Shown: positions 23,260-34,360 of the stretch, in pieces
How the letters are laid out: every line of letters starts with the position of its first letter
Position numbering within the stretch: the first letter of the stretch is position 1
Source: Eutreptiella sp. 'Long Island Sound 2002'
Taxonomy: Eukaryota; Euglenozoa; Euglenophyceae; Eutreptiales; Eutreptiaceae
NCBI GenBank assembly: GCA_964036045.1
Contig: OZ038384.1
Coordinates: 45,261,704-45,325,703, forward strand
DNA: 64,000 nucleotides
Reading direction: 5' to 3'
Program-made: the position numbers and the translations under genes
The notes under the pieces: model-generated
The model's database searches: none
Told to the model about the DNA's origin: nothing
Seen by the model: the letters and a program-made list of their open reading frames with translations, nothing else

Positions 23260-24576
23260 AAGAGGATGGGAGGGGGGGGGGGTGGGACCCAAGGTCAACA
23301 TCGTTATCCAAAAGTTTGCCGGCATGCACAAGAACGTATGGGTGCGGCAAGTGTAGGGTGTGCTTGAGGTCCCACAGGGTCCCTGTTACCGGCACCGTAC
23401 TTACTATTGGGCCTATGCCCCTAACAAGGGCCGTGGGTGGTGGTGGCGGGTGTGTGCGGAAGGGGGTGTGGTGTAAGGGGATGTGGTGTGTGGGCTTGGG
23501 TAAATGCCGTGAGGAAGCTCTTCAAATCCGAGGGGCCGTGGTTAATTGCACATGAGGGGCCGAGGGCCGCGAGGGTAAGTATGGGTCAAGCGCATCAACT
23601 TCGGGCGACCTGCGGAGGGAGGTGGTGTGGCGTAACAGCGCCCTTGTCATGAGGTTGAGGTGTGGTGTGTTCATAGCCGACATCACGCCACATTCAACAT
23701 CATATTCATAGACCATGCCTAGGCGGTAGCACGCACAGAGGTTTAGTCTGGGTGGGGACGGTGGCTCCTCTCCACCGTTGGGGACGTCATGAACAGTGTT
23801 GTTGTTGACTCATGGTCGCGTGTGTGTTGCAAGGGCCGTTGCTGGGCTTTGTTAGGGAGTCGCGTTATGCAACAGGAGTTCCCCATATCGGGGTCTTCAA
23901 CTGCGATGTTGTGAGTTCGAGTCGTCGCAACAGTTTTGTGGCGGGGAGCTTTGCTCCGCAGCGCCATCAGTGTGTGTCCCAGCGTGTTGGTTGGTCATCC
24001 CTCGGGAAAAGCGAGGTCAATCTGGGGGGTTGTATGCGGTAGTGGCCGTAGTTATATATATTTCAATCCTCACTTTGTTCTGCAAGGAAACCAGTGTTAC
24101 GAGGTAGCTATAGGCAGATGGGGATGCCTGCATAGAAAATAATGACAACGATGCATTGTGTGTTTTGGTGCCTTTTTTTGTGCTCTTGAGGGTCATGGTT
24201 TTCATGGGCATACCATATGGATTCTCTAACAAAAAAGTGCGCGATGCAAAAACTTGTCACTACGTGGAAAAGCACCCCTCTTTGCCACCACAAGTAGCTC
24301 ACATACATGTCTTCCTGCCATTCTTGACCACTACGCGGTGGTAAGGAACATGATGGTCACATCGAGCCACTGTGCTCAGACAGTGCTGTGCCAGTGCAAG
24401 GGGAAGGGGGGGGGAGCGGTCAGTAATTGAAAATAAAGTGGGGAGACGAAAGGCACAATAGTGCATGCGAACTGTTTGCTCTAACAAAGGGACAGATGAA
24501 AGCAAATTGCAGGTCCCATTTTCAGAACCTTCCCTGGCTCCCGGGACTTGAATGATCACAAACGGTTTTCAGGTTT
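23260..24576. other. No gene recognised
   Basis: G/T-rich plus strand with two G runs near 23240-23282. Short Thr/Pro/His-rich minus frames reflect composition. A TTCGAGTC-like box at about 23910 was checked for a tRNA, but no T-stem or acceptor stem pairs. Confidence 0.4.
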
Positions 24577-25149
24577 TCAGGGTACGGCCGTCGGTTGAAA
24601 ACATATGTACAGAAAGGCGCTCATTTTTTTCGGGGCAGAGAAACAACAGTAGCCAGCATTAACTGCTGGCTGTGGGTGTTTGAGCGACAACAGCTGGAGA
24701 AGGAAAGTTTCAATTAGGAGTTTATTTACATGTCGAGGAACTTGAGGATTAAAGATGTAAAGAGGTATTAGTGCGTTTGGCGGTGCACAGGCAGAGGGGT
24801 GGTGCAAAGAGGGAGTGTGGTGATGTGTAGGGAGTGGGGTGCTGCAGGGGGAGTGGGGGTGGCACATAGGGCGTGGGGTGGTGCAGGGCGGGGTGGTGCA
24901 AAGCGAGTTGGGTGGTGCATTGGCAGTGGGGTGGTGCATAAAGTGTGGGCTTGTGCATATGGCGTGGAGCGGTTCATGGAGCGTGGGGTATTTCTCATCG
25001 GGCGTATCCTCTGTCCAAATGTGCTCTGGAGGTGGTCCGGTGTCAGATGTCAGTATCCACAGTGCACGAGGACACCCTCCCATGAGCGTGGGGGCCTTAT
25101 TACCACGATCTAGAGCAAGCGGACGAAGGTCCGAAAGGGAATGTTGCAA
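24577..25149 (-). CDS. Orphan ORF with His/Pro/Thr repeats
   Basis: I do not recognise this 190-codon frame. The first 70 codons look protein-like (contains LALDRGNKAPTLMGGC). The middle is a Thr/Pro/His/Cys-rich repeat encoded by the degenerate tandem GGTGGTGCA(N)8-9 array at 24787-24985, and the end is hydrophobic. The open frame through the repeat may be only compositional. No clear start context. Confidence 0.25.
   Translation of the reverse strand: MQHSLSDLRPLALDRGNKAPTLMGGCPRALWILTSDTGPPPEHIWTEDTPDEKYPTLHEPLHAICTSPHFMHHPTANAPPNSLCTTPPCTTPRPMCHPHSPCSTPLPTHHHTPSLHHPSACAPPNALIPLYIFNPQVPRHVNKLLIETFLLQLLSLKHPQPAVNAGYCCFSAPKKMSAFLYICFQPTAVP
24787..24985. repeat. Degenerate ~17-18 bp G-rich tandem repeat
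   Basis: About eleven imperfect units containing GTGGTGCA. It lies within the orphan frame at 24577-25149. Confidence 0.7.
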
Positions 25150-26490
25150 GTTTTGTCACCGGGTGAAAGGGTTTTGAGGGTTGAATGGCACGAGGGGTGG
25201 TCGGCGGTTGTGGAAGCTGGCACAGAGTTGGTCTCTGGCAACTGATGCCACTGCTCCCCGGCACTTGGGGTGATGTCTGGGCACAGAGGCAGTCTGTGGC
25301 TACTGATGCCCCTGCTCGCGGGTGCTGCGGATTGTGGCCCTGTCATGGAGGGGTGTTGCGGATTGTGGGCAGTCGTGGGAGGTTGCGGGTGGTTGTGGAG
25401 GCTGGCACAAAAAATCGCGACCGAAGTCATTGCACCACTGAAACCCACCCACTAAATTCCAGTCCGCCACAATTCATTCAAACAGCCAAGGCAGTGCCTC
25501 ATACATACATCCGTGACAACAGCGCAAATCGAAGTCTGGAGAGAACCCAGGCATCACACCCTCAAGACGGAGCTTGGATGTGCGCATACTGGCCCCTCAT
25601 CGTGCAAAAGCCAAAGTGCAGAAACGCACAGCTTGACGGGGTCCCCATCGTTGCACAAGCCCGGGCTCACGTCCGATTGTGAAGCACACACAAGGCTCGT
25701 TCTTCAACCCGGAGAGGGAGGGGGAGGGGGGGGGTAGCAGAAACAAAACTGCTGTGGATGCCGTCGGCCATGCAGGAGAAGGCGTGAAGGTACGAGCGAA
25801 TAGGTTTGGAGCCTTGGCCTCCCGAAACGGGCATCTTGTGGCCTAGACATCAGGTTAGGGTGGTTTCGGTGACTGCCATGTGTCTGGAAGGGATGGGCAA
25901 AGGCCAAGGGACACAAAACAAAGAGGCCACAGTTGACAACCTCCGACTGGTCAAACACAACTCAGTGATGCAGCTGAGAGAGAATCAACGCTGAGAGCAG
26001 GTTGACGTTGGCCCAGGGCAGTCCCCCAGAGCAAAGGACAAAAAAAGAGCTGGCGCCCATCAAACGCAACTCGATGGACAGGAAGCAATGGCAGCCGGAG
26101 GGTAACCAACGGGTTTGACGAGAACTCAACCGGTCCCTGTGGGCGGTCCTTACTGCGGCTGTCCTTATGGACACGACGTTGCGACGCGCTACTGCACCCA
26201 GTAAGTCAGGCTGGGAAAGTGCTAAGACTCCCAATGTCCATATCTGACCATCCGGCTGCGGCGGAGATATGGCGCTTCCAGCTGCAGCAGTTCCCCGGAA
26301 AAATGCTGTGACCGGGAAATTGCCAGGGCAATCCGTATTTCCAAGCTGAAAGCAGGTTTTCGTTGGCTTACTGGAGGGTGCACATTGTTCGGCAGATGGA
26401 AAAGGGCTGCGCCATCTCTGTGCTGTGCATCCTACCACTGTACCACGGTGTGAAGCCCTTGCCTTTGATGAGCCTTGTGTTGTCCCCACA
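25150..26490. other. No gene recognised 3' of the KY gene
   Basis: A G run lies at 25712-25735. A 207-codon minus frame (25962-26585) shows no motif. This is the 3' flank of the minus-strand KY gene. No obvious polyadenylation signal stands out. Confidence 0.4.
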
Positions 26491-26595
26491 GGAACGGGAG
26501 CTGGGACGACCAAGGCAGGGTGAGGCCTTGTGCCCAGAGTGTGGGAATACTCTGGACATGGAAAGGAGAATGGGTGGTGCGCCAAGCAAATGCGG
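26491..26595 (+). CDS. Putative zinc-ribbon exon
   Basis: Seen: an acceptor with a pyrimidine-rich tract (TTGTCCCCACAG, ends about 26490), then a 105-bp open frame with LCPECGNTLDMERRMGG and a third Cys (SKC), then a donor-like GTGAGG. Family knowledge: CPECGNxLD followed by a Cys about 15 residues on is the first half of the N-terminal zinc ribbon of small RNA polymerase subunits (A12/RPB9-like). The fourth Cys would have to come from the next exon, which I cannot find; the minus-strand KY gene occupies the DNA downstream. It could be chance, and its antisense proximity to the KY 3' end is odd. Confidence 0.3.
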
Positions 26596-26654
26596 TGAGG
26601 GCGATGTGTTTTGGTTGTAAGAAAATTGCACTGAACAAAAACAGCAAAAAATGA

Positions 26655-26976
26655 TCACGACTGAGACGGGTCTATGACACGGTATTCCAGCAAACGGATG
26701 AACTCCTTCGCGTTCGGGTCACGCTGGCAGCCGACGAGGGCATTGCTACCACTGTGCACCACAAACGCGCCAACCCACAGCAGGTCTGACTCTTCTGCTC
26801 GCTGGAGGAACAGATGCCGGTTCCCGTTGACCATCACCACCACCACCACGTCGGCCGGCAGCCGAATCGCAAACTCCGTGCGGCCCGGCGCGATCGCAGC
26901 AGCTTTGGGGTGCAGCACCGCAAATGGGATGGTACTGTTCTGTCGTACCAGTGGGGGTCCAACACAGTCTGGGGAC
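26655..26976 (-). CDS. KY-type transglutaminase-like protein, exon 4 (3' terminal)
   Basis: Begins after a pyrimidine-rich acceptor ending TGCTCAG (26977-26980) in phase 2, matching the phase-2 donor of exon 3, and ends at a stop at 26655. It encodes about 107 residues of a C-terminal Ig-like beta domain (contains STIPFAVLHP, FAIRLP, a Val-rich strand and FLQRAEESDLLWVG). The C-terminus is EYRVIDPSQS. Only the spliced frame is coherent; the retained-intron reading upstream is low-complexity. Confidence 0.8.
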
Positions 26977-27260
26977 CTGAGCACACAAACAGGAGGAACT
27001 GGGGAACATGGACATGGAAGGGGGGGGGCGGGGAGGGGGGCTTTATACACGGAGGTGTGTTTGTGGGCACACAGATATCTGGATATGGGTGAGGGAACAG
27101 TCAAGGATGGGTGAGTGTACATGGGCATGGGGGTGTGGTGATAGAGACATGGGGATGTGGGTACACAGACGTTGGGGGGCAGTAGCTACACAAAAGATTG
27201 GAAGAAAAGAGATATCGGTCGGTGAGTGGAGCGGGCACAGGCACATGCAGGCCTGCATAC
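26977..27260 (-). other. KY gene intron 3 (284 bp)
   Basis: GTATGC donor and TGCTCAG acceptor, phase 2 on both sides. The interior is C-rich on the coding strand with a short CAC/CCC low-complexity region. Confidence 0.75.
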
Positions 27261-28123
27261 CCGCGGATCGGTAGCGTCAGGATGTTGGGGCAGGGCCCGG
27301 TGTCCTTGTGCATGTACAGCTTCAGTACATAGTCCCCTTCGCAAGGGAAGCTCGCCTCCAAGAGGAATTGGACGGGGCATGTGCCGGAGACGTACTGGAT
27401 GAGGGTCCGGTCATCCAGCTGCTTCCCCTGCTCCGTCTGCATCACGACCATGAGGGGGCTGGACGGTGGGCTCTCGAGCCACAGCGACTGCAGGTCGTGC
27501 GGCGCCGGCGGCTGCCCGTCCAGGACTGGCAGCGCGTGTAGACGCACCCCGGAGATCGCGATCATCGGGGATATGAACACGCGCTGCGAATTTTCTTGCT
27601 TCCCCCAGCGGCACACGACGGAGACCCGGTGCGGGTTTGACCGGTCAATCGCAAGGACTTCCACGTATGAAGAGCGCGGGACAAACGTCGCCGTCCATAT
27701 CCGGTCCGGCCCTGTGGCATGTGGGACGAGCTCGGCCCACTGAATTTCTGAGCGCACGATCACTGTCATCACGTCGTCGTCCGCCGCCCCAAACTGGACG
27801 CTGAAGGGGGTTGGGGTAGTGCGGGAAATGCGAGGCTCCGCAGGGGAAACCACCGAGGCACCCTGGCTGAGGTAGGGCTCGTTGATCTCCGCAAAGCCCA
27901 AGAACCGCTGCTGGGCGTCAGCGGCGGGGCTGTCGGGGGCGGTGCACGCCAAGTGGTAGCCCCAGCACAGACGGTGGTACGATCCCTCGGCGCCCAGTGG
28001 CTTGCCAAACAGCTCCAGTTTGTACAGCCCCTCTTGTGGCATGTGCACCATCAACCTCAGCCGACCTGGTGCTTCGTGCGCATTGCCGGCCCCTCTGGGG
28101 ACATGCTGGCACTGGATGCATCC
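27261..28123 (-). CDS. KY-type transglutaminase-like protein, exon 3
   Basis: 863 bp, phase 0 in and phase 2 out. The acceptor is ATTCCTTCGCAG (28124-28135) and the donor GTATGC starts at 27260. It encodes two beta-sandwich-like repeats typical of KY-domain proteins downstream of the catalytic core: RLRLMVHMPQEGLYKLELF early on and FPCEGDYVLKLYMHKD near the end, both of the form hydrophobic-P-x-x-G-x-Y-x-L. Between them lie VPRSSYVEVLAID and RVFISPMIAISGVRLHALP. No stop or frameshift interrupts the exon. Confidence 0.85.
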
Positions 28124-28495
28124 CTGCGAAGGAATAGTTTCAGAGGGTATGCCTGTGTTACAGACATTTGTGGAGACAAACAAATTTTTGGGTCACCAAC
28201 ATCCACCGCTCAAACCAGCCAGTGGTTGGTGGTGGGTCGACAGCAGCTGTCCAGTAACCACGACTACGAGGAGCGTTCGAGGACGTCACAGGATTGTCAA
28301 ATATTTGCTGACTGCCCAATGCCTGCCAAGTGCCAGCGCCTGCTGATGAAAATATTTCAGGTGCCAGCAGGTCAAGCGACACTCCTGCGGTTCATGGGCC
28401 AGAAAGTGCAGCAGTGTTTTGTTTTTTCAGATTGCACTGTGCATCTACGGACCCAGCCCTTCAACAATCCTCTGCAAGGTCTTTGACCGACCGAC
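28124..28495 (-). other. KY gene intron 2 (372 bp)
   Basis: GTCGGT donor and TTCGCAG acceptor join phase-0 exons. It contains in-frame stops right after the donor, supporting its removal. Confidence 0.75.
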
Positions 28496-29020
28496 CTGCG
28501 GACACAAGCGGATTGAGGGCAGAGAAATTTGGAGTGGAGGCACAAGCACTATCACCTCCAAGGGCTCGCCCAGGGACCCATCCGGCAGCCATTGGCGCAG
28601 ACTGGACACAACGATCGGGACCGCCGTCCCCACGACGTCAAATTCGAGCATGGTAGTATTGGCCGCGATGGACAGTTCGACCGCCTGCAGCGACCCCGCC
28701 GCTGGGCACAGGCCCAGCTTAAAGAAGTGGGTGTGGAAGTGCGGGGTGGCTTCCCAGTCAGACAGCTGTGGGGGCTTGACACCGGGGGGCAGGAGCAGCC
28801 ACTCTGTGTTTATGGGGAAATGGCTATTAAGAAAGATCTCCGGTGGGGTCAACCACCAAAAGTCGTCCAGTTCACGGGTGAATTCTCCCTGGGCATTGAA
28901 ATATCCTGCGGCCCATGTGCAATCCAGAAAGTGCCATTGGCCGTCCAGCTCCACGGCATTCCAACTATGGTTCTTTTCAGCATGGAATGGGATCTTGTAG
29001 TTGCGTCCTTTGCAATACCC
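28496..29020 (-). CDS. KY-type transglutaminase-like protein, exon 2 (His/Asp of triad)
   Basis: 525 bp, exactly 175 codons, phase 0 at both ends. The acceptor is CTGGCTTTGCAG (29021-29032) and the donor GTCGGT follows CCGCAG at 28496. It starts GYCKGRNYK and carries the catalytic His in NHSWNAVELDGQWHF and the catalytic Asp in FLDCTWAAG, 15 residues apart as usual for the transglutaminase-like fold. The KY-typical FWWLTPPEIFLNSHFP follows. If the protein starts at 51487, these are His216 and Asp231. The upstream partner exon with the Cys is 21.9 kb away. Confidence 0.9.
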
Positions 29021-29118
29021 CTGCAAAGCCAGGACAGGATGTGTGGCAATGAGCCATATGAATGCAAAACGCCATTAAAACACAACATGCAATGTGTGTG
29101 TGTGCCTTGGGTTGTGAG

Positions 29119-29196
29119 CATGTGATGGGCTGCGTGCATGTGATGAGCTGCGTGCATGTGATGGGCTGTGTGCATGTGAGGAGGAGGAGGAGGAGG
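29119..29196. repeat. 21-bp tandem repeat plus GAG triplets
   Basis: Three units of CATGTGATGGGCTGCGTG(CAT) (29119-29181) followed by GGA/GAG triplets (29177-29196), just upstream (in transcript sense) of KY exon 2. Confidence 0.85.
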
Positions 29197-29739
29197 AGAT
29201 GCAGCACTCCGGCCGCGTGACTACCCCATGGTGCCTGCCTGGCCTGCCCCCTAGGACACATCCTTGGTGGTTGGGGACATTGGTCCCCCTGCGGACTGAA
29301 CCAGGCTTCAGCATTATGGCAGGGCCTCTCCCTCGTTCTAGCCTCTTCCTTTGCGCGTGCCCTCACGCGCAGGGGGGATGTAGAACCGCATCAAGTAAGC
29401 GTTAGGCATTACGTCGGCACTATGGCTCTACTCTGGTTCCAGACGTACCCCCCGGGGTGATATGACAACTTTGTGGCGTTCCATCGATCCAAGGCCTGCA
29501 GGGTACTACAGGGCGCGTTTATGCCCACGGCTACCCCTGGATCTCCAGCACCTCTTGTCCACACCCTGCGTCCCCCCTTCCGACGCTGGGCCATCCCAGC
29601 GTCTACACCCACACAGCCCCCTCACGGGGATGCTATACGGTGGTGACCCCCCCCCCCCAAATTCAGGGGTCCCTAACCATAAAACTGTGGCCGACAGACA
29701 ACCTCCCATGGGACCCCCCTGAACACCACCGACTAGAGC
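29197..29739. other. Intron DNA, nothing recognised
   Basis: A C run lies at 29647-29658. No motif, hairpin or ORF that I can support. Confidence 0.4.
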
Positions 29740-30707
29740 GGGCACACCTTCACCGCATCAGCATCAGGGTCGGGTCCAACTGTTGGAATGATATGTCCAC
29801 ATGGTAGCCCGTTGCGTCTAGGGTGACCTGCACCACATCCCGGAGGAAAACAACCTGCCATTGCGGGGGCCTTGGAAGCGCGACGGCGGGCCACACTGTG
29901 GCACCCACACCACCTAGCCCGGACGCAGCTGGTGGGCATCGATGATTGCCATACGGGCCTCCCATATTCCGGAGGGAGCTCGGGCAGGGCAGGCCCCTTC
30001 CACGCACCAAAAGACCTCATGCACACCGCCCCTGGGAGGGGGCACATGAGAGCGTAGGGGCAGGATGGCCGTCAGGAACCCCTTCTAACACCTTGGCCAA
30101 AGGCGGACTGGCATGGGCCACTTGGCGGCCGTCACTAGGCGGACTTCCCAATGGGCCGCAGCTGGCGACGGATTCTTTGGCATGTGAACACTCAGATCGA
30201 ATGCGAGCCCATCCGTTGGCCTGTAGTACACCGACGCGGTGGGCGGCACCGACGGCATGGCTCGACGCCCGGTCCAAGGCATCCCCAAAATCTACGCACA
30301 AAGCGACGGCGTGTTCCAGTGGGTGACGATACCTCCGTTTAGGAGGCAATCCCGGCCCCCAGGGCTTTGTTCCCTAGTGGGCCCAATGTCGACAGTTCGG
30401 ACCCCCAAATGGGGGGTGAGGCAAGTCGACCCCCAAGGTCCTGGCCCCCACCACAATACAATTGTCCCTGCCTCGTATCAACACAACCCACTCTACTACA
30501 ACCCGCCTGGACTAGCGCTAGCATCGGGACTGTAACTGGTAGTGGAGCTGGGTGTGCGCCGGCAAATGAAATAGGTGCCTCCACACGAGCCTTGCCGTGA
30601 AATGGCCTGGCTGCACTAGCCTTTTGCACACCGGGCAGGGCCAAGGGTCTGGTGCCAGGCGTGCACCCCGCATGCAGGCTACGGTGTGTATGGGGGCGGG
30701 CCCCCAC
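29740..30707 (-). pseudogene. Orphan coding-like segment, frame-broken
   Basis: Not recognised. On the minus strand, protein-like pieces follow one another with frame switches: SVYYRPTDGLAFDLSVHMP and HWEVRLVTAAKWPMP (about 30250-30110), then VHEVFWCVEGACPARAP (about 30020-29970), then QWQVVFLRDVVQVTLDATGY with VDISFQQLDPTLMLMR and a stop (29870-29750). The order and shared strand suggest one decayed gene, perhaps a mobile-element ORF, with at least two indels. No known catalytic motif seen. Confidence 0.35.
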
Positions 30708-30719
30708 TAGACAAGCCCA

Positions 30720-30851
30720 TGGTTAACTACCGCCTTGTAGGTGTACACGGCATGATATTGGGTCACGTTACAATTGATATGTCAGCCAACTTGTTTGCTC
30801 CAAGCATGGTATATGTTGCCTTGAGTCGTGCAAAATTGCAAGATTATCAAT
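30720..30851 (+). pseudogene. PIF1/Helitron-type helicase, C-terminal scrap
   Basis: A plus-strand frame encodes GVHGMILGHVTIDMSANLFA followed directly by PSMVYVALSRAKLQDYQL and a stop. This matches the C-terminal motifs of SF1B PIF1-family helicases (G-x-T-L...V-x-D-L...F...G-x-x-Y-V-A-L-S-R), which in transposon-rich intergenic DNA usually come from the RepHel protein of Helitrons. The usual IHKSQG motif is degenerate and nothing upstream aligns, so this is a short relic. No Helitron terminus (TC start or CTRR end with hairpin) was identified. Confidence 0.6.
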
Positions 30852-31200
30852 TGGAATCTTGAGCAAGTGGGTCTGCCCGAGTGTTTGGTTGATTTATCGT
30901 CATGCACCTTGAAGGTTGACCAATTGCATCCCCAACGAATTGATCATGTGCTATGGCCTACACAACCGGTTCGTTATGAAATACGACCACGAGAAGAGGA
31001 TACCAATGATGATGATGCATCTTTGGATGAAGACATTGGTCTTGATGCACAGGGGATTCCTTTGTGTGCAAGCACCAAGTGCTTGCCCAAGAATGTTGTT
31101 TGCATTCAGCACGACCTGCCTTGCAAGACTTTCCATGTGTGTGTGCATCGATGTTCACAAGAGCCAACATACTGGTGGCAAATGTTCAGTGGCAATCCTA

Positions 31201-31350
31201 TGGGCATGGTTTGGTCCTACCCATCTTAGGGGTACAAGCATCAAGTGGCAAATGTACAGGCATGGTTTAATGCTACCAATCAAGAAACCAATTTGTGGGT
31301 TGCAAGCAGATAAACTGGGGGCGATATGGGCGTGGTTTGGTCGTACCCAT
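31201..31350. repeat. Imperfect direct repeat (~126 bp apart)
   Basis: GGGC(A/G)TGGTTTGGTC(C/G)TACCCATC occurs at about 31201 and 31327, with a weaker copy between them. Confidence 0.6.
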
Positions 31351-31430
31351 CAAGAAAGAGTCTCAAGGGGACAAGCTTGTCATGCGGCTCTTCTACCGGT
31401 GTGGTTTGGTCTTCTTGTTCACCTCTAAAA

Positions 31431-32480
31431 ATGACCCTAGTATGGAGCAACCGCTTGGAAAATATCTTGCTAATGGCTCGTTTCCATAGCAATGATGTTG
31501 CTTGAATTTGAAAAAACAATGGCCACCATTGGTAGCAGCAGCTTGGCGTATCAGCCTCTGTCTTGAACGTGTGGTTTGAAACACATTCTAAAAACGGCTG
31601 TTTTTCAGCACTAAAATGACCCTAGCATGGAGCAACCACTTGGAATATAGCTTGTTAATGGCTCAATTGCATTGCAATTTTGTTTTATCTGATGCGGAAA
31701 AACAATGGCTGCAATTGGTGGAACCAGCTTGGCACAACAGCCTTTGTCATGACCTTTCACGATGATACCAAAAGCATGCTAAAAATGGCCATTTTTGGAC
31801 CACTTTTTCGATGTGGACATGGCTTCGTTTGGGATCTAAGTTGAAAAATAGCGCTCTTTGGTTTCCCCATCAATATGCAAAAACAAAGATTCAATTTTGA
31901 AACGGTACGTTGAAGAAGCATTTTTTTCTTAGGGCTTGGTTGTAGTTGCTTGTTGTCGTTGGCACCTAGAAATTATTAACTTGTGAGGAGGACTTTAACT
32001 AGATAGCCAGTATTTGGAACCAGCACCTTGGCACCACAGCTTCTTTCATGAATATGTCGCCCCGACCCCGACCCTAAATTGGCGGTTTTGCACCACTAAA
32101 AAAACCCTAGCTTGCAGTTACGGTGTGCAATGTTGCACCTCGATGCCTAATTTGCATTCCGTTTATGTCCCATTCATTGTTCGGAGGTCAACGGCTCTAT
32201 TTGGAAGCTACATATTGCCACAACAGTTTCCGTCCTGAATTTGCAGCTTGAAACACAGCCTAAAAGTGGTTGTTTCGGACCACTAAAGTGACCGCAGCAT
32301 GGCACTACCACTTGGACTATGGCTTGTCAATGGCTCATTTGCATGGCAATTACATGGCATTGAATGTGGAAGCAAAAGGATAGCAATTGGTAGCAGCAGC
32401 TTGGCACAGTTAGCCTCCGTGGTGAATTTTCGGGATGAAATGGCCCAAAATATTGGCTAGGGAGAGCTGCCAATGGCTCC
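31431..32480. repeat. ~186-bp tandem/dispersed repeat units
   Basis: Units starting near (A)TGACC(C/G)(T/C)AG at 31431, 31616, 32101 and 32288 (spacings 185 and 187) share GAGCAACCACTTGGA, TTGTCAATGGCTC and CAGCTTGGCA-type words at fixed offsets. They are about 70-75% identical. A related 70-bp block (ATCAATATGC...TTGAAACGGTA) occurs at 31861 and again at 32525. Non-coding satellite-like DNA inside the KY intron. Confidence 0.7.
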
Positions 32481-32850
32481 GTTTTGGGAACCAATTTAGG
32501 AAAAGCTGCTGTTTCGTATTCTCATCAATATGCCGAAACAAAGATTCAATTTTGAAACGGTATGTTGAAGAAAGAATGCTTCCTTGGTTGCTTTTTGTCG
32601 TTGTTGTTGTGGTTGTTGTTGCTGCTTTTTGTTGTCACAGAGAAATTGTTAATGTACCATGAGGACTTCAATTACTTGTGTCACAACAAGGAACAAGCAA
32701 CAAGCGGGCTCTCGAAAAAGTGATTCCTTGAACATACCTTTTCAAGATTGGATTCTTGCTTTCGCATATTGATGGGCATACCAAGGAGCGGGTTTTCTCA
32801 ACTTGATTACAAAAACAAAGCCATTGGCGGCCCTCCACGGGTACAAACCG
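32459..32850. repeat. Inverted repeat, ~145-bp arms
   Basis: Arms 32459-32600 and 32700-32850 pair as reverse complements with about 75% identity (CATCAATATGC and CAATGGCT words in both). The loop contains a TTG-rich tract (32598-32640). It adjoins the left end of the large inverted retroelement cluster. Confidence 0.7.
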
Positions 32851-32924
32851 AGAGGTCAAGGCAAAGCTAAAATTGCAGGTCAAAGCAGGGTCCTCCAACC
32901 CTTGAAGCCGACCCCTACACTCAA

Positions 32925-34360
32925 AATGATCCCACAAGGGTCCATTTCTTCATGTCCAACATAAGCATATTCCACTTTGACACGGCATCCACTGTTGCAT
33001 CAGTGATAGCAATAGGGGTAACCTCAAACATTCGGGACATGGCATCACCAAGCATGAACTCTAATTTCACCTAGTAAAGGGGCAAGAAGGTGCCTGACCA
33101 CCACAAAAGAGCGTACACCTTTCAATTGTTTTTCTTTCGAGTCAGTGCACGTGGCGTCACGCTCAGTTTTCGCATGATGGCAAGTGCTGCAATAGTGTTC
33201 CCTACAACACTCCGATAACTCCGGCGGAATCGTTTCACTAACCTCACTGCATGTCCCATCCCGTGGACCTCTCTTGGCTTTTGGTTCTGAAGCATAAAAG
33301 TCGTGGACCGTGTGACACCATTCCGGCACGACACCCCCACCCTAGACTGCTTCCGACCCTCGTCCTTTGTAGCAACATCAATTGCAGCCGCGCAAGCTAG
33401 AAGCCAAACAAAAATGGATCTACCACACTCAAGGTCATCTTTTGTGAGGGTCCATGGGCAAACCTGTAACCGGATAACTTCCATCTGTAAAATCGGACCA
33501 TCAAGCCGTCATGCCCCTCCTAGGTCCAAGCAGCAACTGCAGGTGCCCTGTCACCCTCTCTACTCTCTTAGGCGTCAGTCATGTGACCACTCCTCGTACC
33601 ACCACTGCTAATGCTTTCCTAATCGTCCCCGGGAAAATGCGCACTGTGCCTTGCGACAAGTCAAACATTTTACCAATCCACGTGGTTGTTGCAAAGGGCT
33701 CAATCTGGCTCTTTCAGCTAATAATCCGAGAATGCTCCCGCAAAAAGGCACACATCCCTATGTTATAATCCGCAAAATCCCTCTACCATGGCCCAATAGC
33801 AATATATCATCCAAGTAGTGAAAGAACACAAAGTCTTGAAACAAGAAGGTGTTCATATACTAGCGGAACAAATGTCCTATGCTGTGTTGGGCAATCACGG
33901 GTGAATAATTACACCTCAACAGGTGCGAATGAAACTTAGCTCCATCCAAGCAAAAAAGAATTGCATACCTCCCTGGGCATGCGGAGAGACACATACAAAT
34001 TCGGAAGATCCATCATGGCCCCAAACACTGGTCCTGCCCTCCTCATTTTGTGAAGAATTTCATAAATCTCAGCCACACAGGGTAGTGGTGACCTTCTGTG
34101 CTTGATCAGGCATTCCTCAATTAAGTTTCTCATGCCCACTATGAACGCACATTTTGACGATCATTTTGGCTTCACAAACGTGTAACAATTCCTATCCGGT
34201 ACACCCGAGGCTCATGCACAAGTCCATCTCTCAACAACGCTTGGCAGGATGTTCTACATACCAAGCAAATAGTCCGGACGCCGAAGACAAGAGTTACACG
34301 GACTATGGACCGTGACATGAGCATTGAGGAGTGTGTTAGGTTGGCGGTCCGCATGGTTCA
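32925..34360 (-). pseudogene. Retroelement RT-RNase H, left copy (DIRS/Ty3-like)
   Basis: Minus-strand order: VRNLIEECLIKHRRSPLP-type region with PLPCVAEIYEILHKM, then a DLPNLYVSLRMP segment (RT fingers/palm), SPVIAQHSIG, and the catalytic box FHYLDDILLLGH. A thumb-like GTVRIFPGTIRKAL and TPKRVERVTGHLQ follow, then an RNase H-like part ending TCTDSK and (in another frame) AMSRMFEVTP. Family knowledge: YLDD with this order occurs in DIRS/Ngaro and Ty3-type RTs. No tyrosine recombinase or integrase is seen. Several frameshifts and stops mean it is not functional. This copy is the only one with all segments adjacent. Confidence 0.7.

Noticed and set aside
23850-23940. Possible tRNA B-box (TTCGAGTC)
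   Set aside because: No T-stem, anticodon or acceptor stem could be paired around it.
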